Assembly (NCBI RefSeq): GCF_014644535.1
Contig: NZ_BMKW01000001.1
Location: forward strand, 372,001 to 436,000
DNA from: Neoroseomonas lacus
GTDB taxonomy: Bacteria; Pseudomonadota; Alphaproteobacteria; Acetobacterales; Acetobacteraceae
Direction of reading: 5' to 3'
DNA length: 64,000 nt
Below are positions 25,632 to 34,178 of this stretch, piece by piece. The number at the start of each line of letters is the position of its first letter. Position 1 is the stretch's first letter. Below the pieces are notes generated by a model. The model did no database searches and was not told the DNA's origin. It saw only the letters and a list, made by a program, of their open reading frames with translations. The position numbers and the translations under genes are program-made.

Positions 25632-26375
25632 TTACTGGCGCTGCCGATGGCGCCAATCCCAAGGGGCTTCGAAGCGGCCGGCCCAAAGGCCGCGGCCTTG
25701 CGCGCGGGCCGTCTCCTCCTGCGCCACGTAGTCCATCGAGTATTCCCGGTAGGCCATCGCCCAGCCCTGCGCGACCAGTGCGGCGGCGATATCCCGCCCA
25801 TCCGCCCCGGCGCACCGCACCACACGGCGGCTGTAGCGATCGACGCCGATGGATTCGCAGGTCACGGCGCCGTTGCCGACGATGCGCGCCATGGCGGCGC
25901 GGGCCGCCTCCCCGCAGGCATAGAGGGCGCCGCCGCGCTCGCACATCTGGTGCATCTCCGGCGCGTCGATGCCGTTGATGCGCAGCCGGTCGCTGCCGGT
26001 CGCGAGGGTGTCGCCATCGACCACCGCGACGCGGACGGTGAAGGCCCCGGCGGGTCCGGCGGCCTCTGATGCCGGTGGGGTCGTGCCATAGATGACGCGA
26101 GGGATCGCCGGAGCGGCGGGTCGGGTCATGGGGGGCAACTGGCTGGCGCTCGGCGTCACAACGGTGGGCAGCGCGATGGTCGGCGGCGCGCCGCGACCAG
26201 GTTGCCAGACCAAGTAGCCGATGATGATCAGCAGGGAGGGCACCAGCGCGCCCGGCAGCACCATGGCGAGGCGCCGTCGCCAGAGTCCGGGGCGCCGCGC
26301 GACGCGCTCCGCGCGCTCGGCCGCCGTCAGCGCCTGGCGGAGTTCGGGCGGGAGCTTGCGGCGACGAAACAGCAT
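25632..26375 (-). CDS. Membrane-anchored thermonuclease (SNase) family protein
   Basis: A 247-residue protein with a basic cytoplasmic start, one membrane helix (about 38-56, VLPGALVPSLLIIIGYLVW), a Pro-rich linker, and a staphylococcal-nuclease-like domain outside the membrane. Core motifs are AVVDGDTLATG, DRLRINGIDAPE and VDRYSRRVVRC, giving the calcium-binding Asp residues, the catalytic Glu in APE and an Arg. Several Cys residues (near 144, 152, 172 and 188) may form disulphides in the periplasm. It could degrade extracellular DNA or RNA; the true target is unknown. Confidence 0.88.
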   Translation of the reverse strand: MLFRRRKLPPELRQALTAAERAERVARRPGLWRRRLAMVLPGALVPSLLIIIGYLVWQPGRGAPPTIALPTVVTPSASQLPPMTRPAAPAIPRVIYGTTPPASEAAGPAGAFTVRVAVVDGDTLATGSDRLRINGIDAPEMHQMCERGGALYACGEAARAAMARIVGNGAVTCESIGVDRYSRRVVRCAGADGRDIAAALVAQGWAMAYREYSMDYVAQEETARAQGRGLWAGRFEAPWDWRHRQRQ

Positions 26376-26570
26376 GGACAGCAGGTACCAGACTTCGAGA
26401 GGAACGCAGCCGCCGACGGGCGATGCGGCGGTTCGGCAGGCCGGCGTACATACGCCCGGTCAGTGCCGCCTTCCATGCGACGCCGATCCCGGCGGTGTGC
26501 CATGCGGGAATCACGGCCCGACCGGGCGGGGACCGTCGCGGCCGAGGCCTGGCCGCGACAGTGGGGAGGG

Positions 26571-27536
26571 TCAGTCGGCGCGGATGTTGTTGTCGCGCAC
26601 CACGGCGCTCCACTTCGCCACTTCGCGCTGGAGGAAGACGCCGAGGGCGGCTGGGTCGGACATGATTAGGCGCGCCTGCTGCGTCTCCTCCATGGTGCGG
26701 CGCACCTGCTCGGTCATGAGGGATTCCTTCAGCGCCGCGTTCATGCGCATCACCGCTTCCTGCGGCGTGCCGTGCGGGGCGAAGACACCCCACCATGCCT
26801 CGGCCTCGAGGCCCGGGAAGCCGGCCTCGCCGACCGTCGGCATCTGCGCGAGCGCCGGCAGGCGTTCGGGGCCGAACTGGGCGAAGGTGCGCAGCGTGCC
26901 GCCCTGCACATGCGGGCTGACCACCGCGGCGGAGCCAATCATCATGTCGACATGGCCGGCGACGGTGTCGTTCACCGCGAGGCCACCGCTGCGATAGGGC
27001 AGATGCGTCATGCGCGTGCCGGTCTGCGCCTGCAGCAGCACCATGGTCAGGTGGCCGATCGTGCCGTTGCCGGTCGAGCCGAAGGAGACCGCCTCAGGCC
27101 GTGCCTTCGCGCCGTTCACCACGTCGGCGATATTCTGGAACGGCTTGTCGGGCTTGGAGGCGAGCACATAGGGCGCGCCGCCGATCAGCATGACCGGGTC
27201 AAGGTCGCGATCCGGGTTGAAGGGCAATTGGGGGATCAGTGCGGCGAGCGTCGAGTGGCTGTCGAAGGTGAGCAGCCAGGTCTGGCCGTCGGGGCGCGCC
27301 TTGGCGACGACGTCGGTACCGATGGAACCGGCGGCACCGCCCCGGTTCTCGACCACCACGGGTACGCCGAGGCGCTGGGTCAGGCCCGGGGAGACCAGCC
27401 GGGCCACGGCATCGGTGGAACCGCCGGGGGCGAAGGGGACGACGATGCGGATGGCGGTGCCCTGCGCGCGCACGGCGGGGGCCGCGAGGGTCGCGGCGGC
27501 GGCGCCGAGGACGGCGCGGCGGGTCAGTGTGATCAT
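26571..27536 (-). CDS. Bug family (tripartite tricarboxylate transporter type) substrate-binding protein
   Basis: A 321-residue periplasmic receptor of the Bug/TctC family. The Tat-like signal TRRAVLGAAAATLAAPAVRA (cleaved near residue 24) is followed by IRIVVPFAPGGSTDAVARLV, VVENRGGAAGSIGTDVVAKA and LPYRSGGLAVNDTVAGHVDMMIG, the two loops that cradle a carboxylate ligand. ATG 27536 begins the signal peptide. It is the last gene of an operon with a second Bug protein and a molybdenum hydroxylase. No membrane subunits (TctA/B) are adjacent. Confidence 0.92.
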   Translation of the reverse strand: MITLTRRAVLGAAAATLAAPAVRAQGTAIRIVVPFAPGGSTDAVARLVSPGLTQRLGVPVVVENRGGAAGSIGTDVVAKARPDGQTWLLTFDSHSTLAALIPQLPFNPDRDLDPVMLIGGAPYVLASKPDKPFQNIADVVNGAKARPEAVSFGSTGNGTIGHLTMVLLQAQTGTRMTHLPYRSGGLAVNDTVAGHVDMMIGSAAVVSPHVQGGTLRTFAQFGPERLPALAQMPTVGEAGFPGLEAEAWWGVFAPHGTPQEAVMRMNAALKESLMTEQVRRTMEETQQARLIMSDPAALGVFLQREVAKWSAVVRDNNIRAD

Positions 27537-27597
27537 TGGATGTTCTCCCAGGACTGCTGGCGCCTTGATGCGGCGCCAGCGCAGGGCAGGCAACCCC

Positions 27598-28560
27598 TTA
27601 CGCCGCATCCATCAGGTCGAGCACCGAGGGGTGGAACAGCGCCTCGGGCTCGATCTCCCGGGCGGCGAGGCCATCGGCGACGGCGTAGCGGATCATCGCG
27701 GCGACCTCGTCGCGGTTGCGGCGGAAGCCATAGGGCCAGGGGTTGCCGCCCATGGCGGCGATCTGCGCCTCGGCCTCGGCGGCGATCCAGGGGAGCGAGA
27801 CGCGCAGCACGTTGACCAGGCGCAGTTCGGCGATCGAGGCGGATTTGGCGGCGGTGAAGGCGCGGAACAACTCGACCGGCAACCAGGGGTGGCGGTCGGC
27901 GATGTCCTTTCGCACGGCCAGGCAATGCATGATCGGGAAGAAGCCGGTCGTCGTGAACCAGGCCTGTTCCTCGGCGCGGGTGTCGGGCCACAGGCGGTCC
28001 ACCGGGACGGAGCGGTCGGTGAAGCAGGCGGGCGGGCGCGGGGCGATCAGAGCGTCGATCTCGCCGGCGGCCAGCGCCGCTTCGAGGTCGCGGCCGAGCG
28101 GCTTTACGTCGAATTCAGGCGCTAGGGTGATGGCGACGCGCTCGCCCGCGGTACGCCAGGCGATGGATCTGGTGTCCACGCCGTATTGCTCGCGCAGGAA
28201 GCCGCGCACCCAAAGCGCCGCCGTCTGCTGGTATTCGGGCAGGCCGATGGTACGGCCGGCGAGGTCCGCCGCCGTGCGGATGCTGCGATCGGTGCGGACA
28301 TAGACCGCGGAATGGCGGAAGGCGCGCGAGAGAAACACCGGAACGCCGACATAGGGGCTGTCGCCGCGCGCGGTGGTGACGATGTGGCTGCCCATCGACA
28401 ATTCGCTGATGTCGAACGCCTTGTCGCGCAACGCGCGGCGAAAGATGTCCTCCGGTTCGCCGGGCAGGAAGGTGATGTCGCAGCCGGGGACGCGAAAGCG
28501 CCCATCCATCAGCGGCCTGGTTCGGTCGGAGGATGTGCAGGCAAGGGTGAGCGGGATCAT
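27598..28560 (-). CDS. 4,5-dihydroxyphthalate decarboxylase-like / substrate-binding-fold protein
   Basis: A 320-residue protein of the Pht5-like group, which has the fold of periplasmic binding proteins but no signal peptide. Landmarks: LTLACTSSDRTRPLMDGRF, GEPEDIFRRALRDKAFDISELSMGSHI, PVFLSRAFRHSAVYVRTD and LAGRTIGLPEYQQTAALWVRGFL. Some relatives decarboxylate 4,5-dihydroxyphthalate and others are annotated only as ABC-type binding proteins. Its start overlaps the stop of the molybdenum hydroxylase large subunit (ATGA), so they work together. An aromatic or heterocyclic acid is a reasonable guess for the pathway. Confidence 0.82.
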   Translation of the reverse strand: MIPLTLACTSSDRTRPLMDGRFRVPGCDITFLPGEPEDIFRRALRDKAFDISELSMGSHIVTTARGDSPYVGVPVFLSRAFRHSAVYVRTDRSIRTAADLAGRTIGLPEYQQTAALWVRGFLREQYGVDTRSIAWRTAGERVAITLAPEFDVKPLGRDLEAALAAGEIDALIAPRPPACFTDRSVPVDRLWPDTRAEEQAWFTTTGFFPIMHCLAVRKDIADRHPWLPVELFRAFTAAKSASIAELRLVNVLRVSLPWIAAEAEAQIAAMGGNPWPYGFRRNRDEVAAMIRYAVADGLAAREIEPEALFHPSVLDLMDAA

Positions 28561-30683
28561 GAAGCGGCGAGGTTCCCCGGCGTGAAGGGCATGGCGCGCG
28601 GACGGATGCCGAGCGCGTCGTGGATCGCATTGGCGATGGCGGCGACGGTGGGCGAGAGCGACGCCTCCCCTGCCCCAAGCGGCGGCAGGTCGGGCCGCGC
28701 GATCAGGCGCGATTCGACAGTCGGCACCTCGGAGAAGCGCAGGATGGGGTAGGTCTCCCAAGCGTCGCTGGTGACGGCGCGGGCGTCGAAGGTGACCTGT
28801 TCCTTCAGCGCCATCGACACGCCGTGGATGGCACCGCCTTCGTATTGGTTCAGCACGCCATCCGGATTGATCGCCTCCCCGACATCGGCAGCGATCCAGA
28901 GGCGGCGGCAGACGACGCGGTCGAGCGCCTCGATCTCGGCGGCGACGGCGCAGTACGCGCCGGTGTGTTTGTAGCGGGCGTAGGCAAGGCCGAGACCGAA
29001 ACCTTCGCGCTTTGTGCGGCCGCGCCAGCCGGCCATCTCGGCGGCCAGCGCCAGCACCTCGCGGCCGCGCGGGTCGTCGAGGTGGCGCAGGCGGAAGTCC
29101 AGGGAATCCTCCCCGGCCATGGCGGCGAGTTCATCCATGACGGATTCGATCGCCAGGACGTTGGCCGGCGCGCCGAGGCCACGCAGGGCAGAGACGCGCA
29201 GCGGCATGCGCGCGATGCGCTTCAGCCCAATGGTGAGTTTCGGGATGCGATAGGCCGGCACCGCGTTGCGCTGCGCGCCGCCACCGGAGGCGAGCGGCGG
29301 GTTGATGGCGTTCGGGATGTCGCGCGGCGGGTCCATGTATTCGACGGCGAGCAGCGTCGCATTCGGGTTGCGCCCCGGGCGGGAGGAATGGCCGTGGCTG
29401 GTCACTTCCTCGCGCCAGGCGGCGATATTGCCCTGCGCGTCCAGCGAGGCTTCGACCTCCACCAGCATGGCCGAGGACATCGGGCCCCAGCCGAGTTCCT
29501 CCGCCCGGGACCACAGCAGGCGAACCGGCCGGCCCGGGGCGGCTCGGGCGGCGAGGGCGGCGTCCAGCGCGACGTCATCGGCGCCATTGTGGCCGTAGCA
29601 GCCCGCGCCCTCCATGTGGCGGACGAGAATGGCGTCCTCCGCCATGGCGAGCGCTTTCCCGAGGTCGGCGCGGAGATTGTAGACGCCCTGGGAATGGGTC
29701 CAGACCTCGAGTGTGCCGTCCTGCCAGCGCGCGACGGCGCAGGAGGTGCCGATCGACGCGTGGGTCACGTAGGGGCGGGTGAAGCTGGCGCGCAGCGTCT
29801 GCGCGGCGAGCGGTGCCGGGTCGTCGCGGTCGAGAATGACAGCGTGTTCGCCCGGTTCGTCGCGCAGCCAGTCGGTCAGCGCGGCTTCGGGCGGCAGGGT
29901 GTCCTGCGCATCCCAGGTGACGTGGGGGGCGAGGCGTTCCACAGCGCGTTCGGCGGCGTGCTCGGTCTCGGCGACCACTGCGAGGAAAGCGCCGTCGTGC
30001 GCCAGGGTGACGCCAGCTGGCAGCGCACCCTCGGCGATAGCGAGCAGCAGCGCATGACGGGCCGGTGGACGGACCACACGGGCGTGCAGCATGCCCGGCA
30101 GGCGCAGGTCATGGACGAAGCGGGCGGCGCCGAAGACCTTGTCCGGCAGGTCGAGCCGCGCCACCGAGGCGCCGGCGATGCGGCGCGCCTCGGGCGGCTT
30201 GGCGCGCGCTTCGACTGGCGCCTCGCAGGCGAGCAGCCCTGCCCCGGCCTGCGACCAGTAGGAGCCGACCTCGCTGCCGTCGGGGGTGAGGAAGGCGCCA
30301 TCCTCGATGCGCAGCGTGTCGAGCGCCGCGCCGCTGCGTTGGGCGGCGACCTGCAGATGGATGGCGCGCGCGGCTGCGGCCGCGTGGCGCAGCGCCATGC
30401 CGCTGTCCTGCACCGAGAGGCTGCCGGAGGTGACGCCCTCATTCGGGCTGTCGGGCGTCGCGGCCGCGCGCAGGCGGATGCGGGGCAGCGCGACGTCGAG
30501 TTCCTCGGCGACGATCTGCGCGAGCGCCGTCAGGATGCCCTGGCCGAGTTCGACCTTGCCCGGTGTGACGGTCACGTGACCGGCCGCGTCGAACGTCAGC
30601 CAGCGATCGAGGCGCGGATTGGTGGCGAGGTTGCCAGGCAGCTTGCCCGGCGGCGCGGCGCGGCGGTCGAGGTCGCTGGTCAT
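28557..30683 (-). CDS. Molybdopterin-binding subunit of a two-component Mo hydroxylase (IorB/NicB-like)
   Basis: Large subunit (708 residues) of the xanthine dehydrogenase family, isoquinoline/nicotinate oxidoreductase type. It hydroxylates a heterocyclic or aldehyde substrate with water. VTPGKVELGQGILTALAQIVAEELD near 38-62 and SGSLSVQDSG bind the cofactor. GAGEASLSPTVAAIANAI near the C-terminus contains the catalytic Glu in GxGE. There is no Tat signal, so the enzyme is probably cytoplasmic. A FAD-binding subunit is missing from the operon, so electrons must leave through the 2Fe-2S partner to an unknown acceptor. ATG 30683 overlaps that partner's stop. Confidence 0.9.
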   Translation of the reverse strand: MTSDLDRRAAPPGKLPGNLATNPRLDRWLTFDAAGHVTVTPGKVELGQGILTALAQIVAEELDVALPRIRLRAAATPDSPNEGVTSGSLSVQDSGMALRHAAAAARAIHLQVAAQRSGAALDTLRIEDGAFLTPDGSEVGSYWSQAGAGLLACEAPVEARAKPPEARRIAGASVARLDLPDKVFGAARFVHDLRLPGMLHARVVRPPARHALLLAIAEGALPAGVTLAHDGAFLAVVAETEHAAERAVERLAPHVTWDAQDTLPPEAALTDWLRDEPGEHAVILDRDDPAPLAAQTLRASFTRPYVTHASIGTSCAVARWQDGTLEVWTHSQGVYNLRADLGKALAMAEDAILVRHMEGAGCYGHNGADDVALDAALAARAAPGRPVRLLWSRAEELGWGPMSSAMLVEVEASLDAQGNIAAWREEVTSHGHSSRPGRNPNATLLAVEYMDPPRDIPNAINPPLASGGGAQRNAVPAYRIPKLTIGLKRIARMPLRVSALRGLGAPANVLAIESVMDELAAMAGEDSLDFRLRHLDDPRGREVLALAAEMAGWRGRTKREGFGLGLAYARYKHTGAYCAVAAEIEALDRVVCRRLWIAADVGEAINPDGVLNQYEGGAIHGVSMALKEQVTFDARAVTSDAWETYPILRFSEVPTVESRLIARPDLPPLGAGEASLSPTVAAIANAIHDALGIRPRAMPFTPGNLAAS

Positions 30684-31216
30684 GCGTTGTCGCCCTTCGG
30701 CCGGTTCACGCCGCCGGTGCTCGCTGCCTGCGGCTGCTGTGCCCTCTGGCGATCGGACGCCCGCAGCTCCGCCGCCGCGCGCTTCACCGCGCGGATGATG
30801 CGGTTGTGGCTGCCGCAGCGGCACAGATGCGGATCGAGCGCGGCACGGATTGCCAGGTCATCCGGGTCCGGTTCGCGTGCCAGCAGTGCCGCCGAGGCGA
30901 CCAGGATGCCCGACAGGCAGAAGCCGCACTGCCCCGCCTGTTCCGCCAGGAAGGCGCGCTGCAAGGCGTGTGGCGCCTCGGGCGTGCCGAGGCCTTCGAC
31001 CGTCGTCACGCTGCGCCCCGCCACCGATACAGTGTCCAGCGTGCAGGCATAAGCCGGCGCGCCATCCAGCAGCACGACGCAGGCGCCGCATTGCTCCGTG
31101 CCGCAGCCAAAGCGTGGGCCGGACAGGCCGAGCGGGCCGCGCAGCGCGTGCAGCAGCGACGTGCCGTCCTCGACCGCCGCCTCCACCGCCGCACCGTTCA
31201 GGGTGAAGGCGACCAT
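30680..31216 (-). CDS. 2Fe-2S subunit of the two-component Mo hydroxylase (IorA-like)
   Basis: A 178-residue electron-transfer subunit with two 2Fe-2S clusters. The N-terminal plant-ferredoxin-type site is GCGTEQCGACVVLLDG with a later Cys in AYACTL (about residues 38-60). The helical C-terminal site has QCGFCLSGIL near 97 and LCRCGSHNRIIRAV near 132. All eight expected Cys are present. The last 25 residues (after RASDRQRAQQ) are a polar tail longer than usual. The stop overlaps the large-subunit start (ATGA). Confidence 0.93.
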   Translation of the reverse strand: MVAFTLNGAAVEAAVEDGTSLLHALRGPLGLSGPRFGCGTEQCGACVVLLDGAPAYACTLDTVSVAGRSVTTVEGLGTPEAPHALQRAFLAEQAGQCGFCLSGILVASAALLAREPDPDDLAIRAALDPHLCRCGSHNRIIRAVKRAAAELRASDRQRAQQPQAASTGGVNRPKGDNA

Positions 31217-31223
31217 GCGGGCC

Positions 31224-32192
31224 TCAATTCGCCTGGATGCCGGCGAGGCGGATGCCTTCGGCCTGGCGGGTGATATCCTCGCGCAGGAAGCGGTCGAAGG
31301 CAGCGATGTCCATCGGGTCGACCAGCGCGCCCATGCGCGTCTGCATCGCCTGCGTTGCCGGCAGCGCCATGATGCGATTGACCTCGGCGTTCAGCTTCTG
31401 GCGGATCTCCATCGGCGTCGCGGCGGGGGCCATCAGTCCGAGCCAGATGCTGGCCTCGTAGCCGGGCAGCACCTCGGCGACGGTGGGCACGTCGGGCAGC
31501 AGCGGGCTACGCCGCAGGCCGGTGGTGGCGAGCGCGCGCACGCTGCCGGCGCGGGCCTGTTCGGCCATGGTCGGGATGGCGTCGAACATCATCGGCACCT
31601 GGCCGGAGATCAGCGCGGTGCGCGCCTCGTTCGAGCCGCGGAAGGGGATGTGGGTGATCTCGATGCCGGCGCGGGCGCGGAACACCTCGCCGGCGATGTG
31701 ATAGGGCGTGCCGGGACCGGAGGAGGCGTAGTCGATCTTGCCGGGATTGGCCTTCGCGTAGGCGATGAGTTCCTGCAGCGAATTCGCCGGCAGGGAGGGA
31801 TGCACCGCCAGCACATGATGCGCGACATTGATGAAGGCGACAGGCGAAAGGTCGCGCATCAGCACATAGGGGCGGTTGGGCAGCAGCGTCTCATTCGCCG
31901 TGTGGGTATTGGACATCAGCAGCAGGGTGTGACCGTCCGGCGCGGCCTTGACCACGGCGTCGGCACCGATGGTGCCGCCGGCGCCGGGGCGGTTCTCGAC
32001 CACCACCGGCTGGCCGAGCGCCTGGGTCAGCAGTTCGCCGAGGAAGCGGGCGGCGACGTCCGCCGACCCACCCAGGCCGAAGGGCACGATGATGCGGATG
32101 GGCCGAGACGGCCATGCCTGCGCCGAGGCGCCGCGCGCCACCGCAGCGCTTGCCAGTGTAGCCAGCGCCAATGTGGCCCTGCGTCCGATCAT
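31224..32192 (-). CDS. Bug family substrate-binding protein, first gene of the Mo-hydroxylase operon
   Basis: A 322-residue TctC/Bug receptor with an export signal (RRATLALATLASAAVARGASA). Family loops are IRIIVPFGLGGSADVAARFLG, VVENRPGAGGTIGADAVVKA and HIPFRGSNEARTALISGQVPMMFD. It lies seven bases before the 2Fe-2S subunit and is the likely first gene of the operon. The second Bug protein at the operon's end is clearly related but not a recent copy, so the two may bind different ligands. ATG 32192 follows GGAGGATGGC; an upstream TTG in frame is less likely. Confidence 0.92.
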   Translation of the reverse strand: MIGRRATLALATLASAAVARGASAQAWPSRPIRIIVPFGLGGSADVAARFLGELLTQALGQPVVVENRPGAGGTIGADAVVKAAPDGHTLLLMSNTHTANETLLPNRPYVLMRDLSPVAFINVAHHVLAVHPSLPANSLQELIAYAKANPGKIDYASSGPGTPYHIAGEVFRARAGIEITHIPFRGSNEARTALISGQVPMMFDAIPTMAEQARAGSVRALATTGLRRSPLLPDVPTVAEVLPGYEASIWLGLMAPAATPMEIRQKLNAEVNRIMALPATQAMQTRMGALVDPMDIAAFDRFLREDITRQAEGIRLAGIQAN

Positions 32193-32254
32193 GGTGCCAT
32201 CCTCCCGCTTCGTTTCCGGCATTAGGGGCATTGCCGGCGGGCGGAGGCAAGCGG

Positions 32255-32992
32255 TCAGGTCGGCACCCAATCCGGCACCGGCATGGCGCGGTAGGCCTCG
32301 CGCAGGCTGTTCGACCAGCCTTCGCGGACGGAGCGGAAATAGGGTTCGTCCTCGGTGATGCGCTTGCGCAGCGTGGCGCAGCAGCCGCCTTCCCGATACA
32401 CGAGCAGATCGAGCGGCATGCCGACGGTGAGGTTCGAACGCAGCGTGGAATCCATGCTGATGAGGGAGAGCTTCACGCCGTCGACCAGCGTTGTGTCGGG
32501 GGTGACGACGCGGTCGAGGATCGGCTTGCCGTATTTGTGCTCGCCGATCTGCAGGAAGGGGGTGTCCTCGGTGGCTTCGATGAAGTTGCCGGCGGCGTAG
32601 ATCATGAACAGGCGCATCGGCTGGCCGGTGATCTGCCCACCCAGCAGCAGGGCGACGTCGAAGCTGAAGCCCTGGGCGCGCAATGAGGGGCCGTCGGCCT
32701 CGAACACGGCGCGGACCGCGGCACCAATGAGCTGGGCGGCGCGGAACATGGAAGGGACGTCGCGCAGAGTGTGCCGTTCGCCGTCGAGCCAGACGCCTTC
32801 CTGCAGGCGCGACCAGACCTGCTGGCTGATGGCGAGATTACCCGAGGAGAGCATGGCGATCATGCGTTCGCCGGGCACTTCCTCGACATGCATCTTCGAG
32901 AAGGTGGAGATGTGGTCGACCCCGGCATTGGTGCGGGTGTCCGACAGCAGCACCAGCCCTTGCTTGAGATAGAGCCCGACGCAATAGGTCAT
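32255..32992 (-). CDS. Anbu-type proteasome-like peptidase (bacterial proteasome homologue)
   Basis: A 245-residue N-terminal-nucleophile hydrolase of the Anbu (ancestral beta subunit) family. After loss of Met1 the start is Thr-Tyr-Cys-Val-Gly, with Thr as the nucleophile as in proteasome beta subunits. LVLLSDTRTNAGVDHISTFSKMH supplies the conserved Asp and Lys. SFDVALLLGGQITGQPMRLFMIYAAGNFIEA and LSLISMDSTLRSNLTVG are family-specific. ATG 32992 is required to place Thr next to Met. It belongs with the alpha-E and ATP-grasp genes upstream, a recurring set; the transglutaminase usually found with them is not present here. Confidence 0.92.
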   Translation of the reverse strand: MTYCVGLYLKQGLVLLSDTRTNAGVDHISTFSKMHVEEVPGERMIAMLSSGNLAISQQVWSRLQEGVWLDGERHTLRDVPSMFRAAQLIGAAVRAVFEADGPSLRAQGFSFDVALLLGGQITGQPMRLFMIYAAGNFIEATEDTPFLQIGEHKYGKPILDRVVTPDTTLVDGVKLSLISMDSTLRSNLTVGMPLDLLVYREGGCCATLRKRITEDEPYFRSVREGWSNSLREAYRAMPVPDWVPT

Positions 32993-33236
32993 GACAGGTG
33001 CCTCCACAGGGTTGGAGAGACGGTCATCGCGGGCGGCACGTCAAGTGCGAGGACGCCGTTCCGCCCTGCCCCGCTCCACCGCGAGCACCGCCGCCCTCCT
33101 TCGGCCCGATGCGCCGCATCGGGCCGCGAGCGCACGGTGCGACCGCGCCCAGACCACCCACCGCCCCCAGCGCACCAGTGCACGGCGCGAAGCCAAGGCC
33201 CGCGGATGCGGGCCGCCCGGCGTCTGAGGGTAAAAA

Positions 33237-34178
33237 CTACGCCTGGAGATAGAATTCCTGGATCTGCTTGCCGAGTTCGAGATTGCGATTGATCGTCGCA
33301 GTCAGGAACTCGTGCAGCCCGCCCTTCATGATGTCCTCGATGCGTCCGAAGCGGAGCCTCGCATGCATCTCGCCGGCCAGGCGGTGGCATTCGCCGCGCC
33401 GCCCTCCATGCAGGGCGGCGATGCCGTCGAGCGTTTCTTCGATACGGGCGTAACAGGCGATCATCGAGCGCGGCAGTTCCGGGCGCAGGATCAGCAGTTC
33501 GGCGATGCGCTCGGGGTCCAGTCGCGAATGGTACACCCATTGGTAGGCGCGCAGCGCCGAAACCGAGCGCAGGATCGCCTGCCACTGCACATAGGCGACC
33601 GCGCCGCCTTCCTCGGTGCCCGCCAGCGCGTGGTGATGCACGTCGAGCACGCGGGCGGTGTTGTCGGCGCGTTCGAACATCGTGCCGAGCCGCACGAAGC
33701 TCCAGGCCTCGTCGCGCAGCATGGTGTCGGCATAGGCGCCGTTGAACAGGATGGTGCGCGACTTCACCCAGTCGAGGAAGGCCGGGAGGTTGTCGGGCGT
33801 GAAGGTCGCCTCGGTGGTGCGGCGGCCTTCCGACCAAGTCTCGTTCACCGCTTCCCACATGTCAGTGGTCAGCGCGGTGCGCACGCGGCGCGCGTTACTC
33901 CGCGCCGCCTCGATGCAGGACAGGATGGAGGAACCGTTGGTGGCGTCCGCGGCGAGGTAGCGCACCACATTGGCCTGCGACATCTCCGCGCCTGTCTCGG
34001 CGAAGCCGGGCGCGCAGCCCGAGGCGGTGAGCAGCGCGCGCCAGGCATTGTCGCGCCGGTCGACCGCGCCGGTCAGGCTCGCCATGCGCAGCGTCACCTG
34101 CAGGCCGCGCGCATTGTTGCCGGCCCGCTCCATGTAGCGGCCGAGCCAGTAGAGGCTGTCGGCGGTGCTGCTCAGCAT
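33237..34178 (-). CDS. Alpha-E domain protein (DUF403)
   Basis: A 313-residue all-helical protein of the alpha-E family (Pfam Alpha-E), found almost always next to the permuted ATP-grasp protein and Anbu. Seen: LSSTADSLYWLGRYMERAGNNARGLQV at the start, FERADNTARVLDVHHHAL near 170-187, and the closing YARIEETLDGIAALHG. The WLGRYMERA and MFERADNTAR helices are the conserved core. Its start overlaps the ATP-grasp gene by seven bases. The set has been proposed to make or attach a peptide-like modification; none of the members has a settled reaction. Confidence 0.9.
   Translation of the reverse strand: MLSSTADSLYWLGRYMERAGNNARGLQVTLRMASLTGAVDRRDNAWRALLTASGCAPGFAETGAEMSQANVVRYLAADATNGSSILSCIEAARSNARRVRTALTTDMWEAVNETWSEGRRTTEATFTPDNLPAFLDWVKSRTILFNGAYADTMLRDEAWSFVRLGTMFERADNTARVLDVHHHALAGTEEGGAVAYVQWQAILRSVSALRAYQWVYHSRLDPERIAELLILRPELPRSMIACYARIEETLDGIAALHGGRRGECHRLAGEMHARLRFGRIEDIMKGGLHEFLTATINRNLELGKQIQEFYLQA

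Noticed and set aside
26391..26560. Minus-strand stretch (GIGVAWKAALTG) resembling the N-terminus of the M23 protein (GIGAAWIAALTV)
   Set aside because: The likeness covers only about a dozen small residues in a signal-peptide-like context and the frame around it is Arg-rich, so duplication is not supported.
28620..31052. 810-codon plus-strand frame across the Mo-hydroxylase genes
   Set aside because: It is antisense to a clear IorA/IorB operon and has no recognisable domain; the same applies to the long frames at 38601-40898, 17405-19396, 7027-8694 and 60459-62081.
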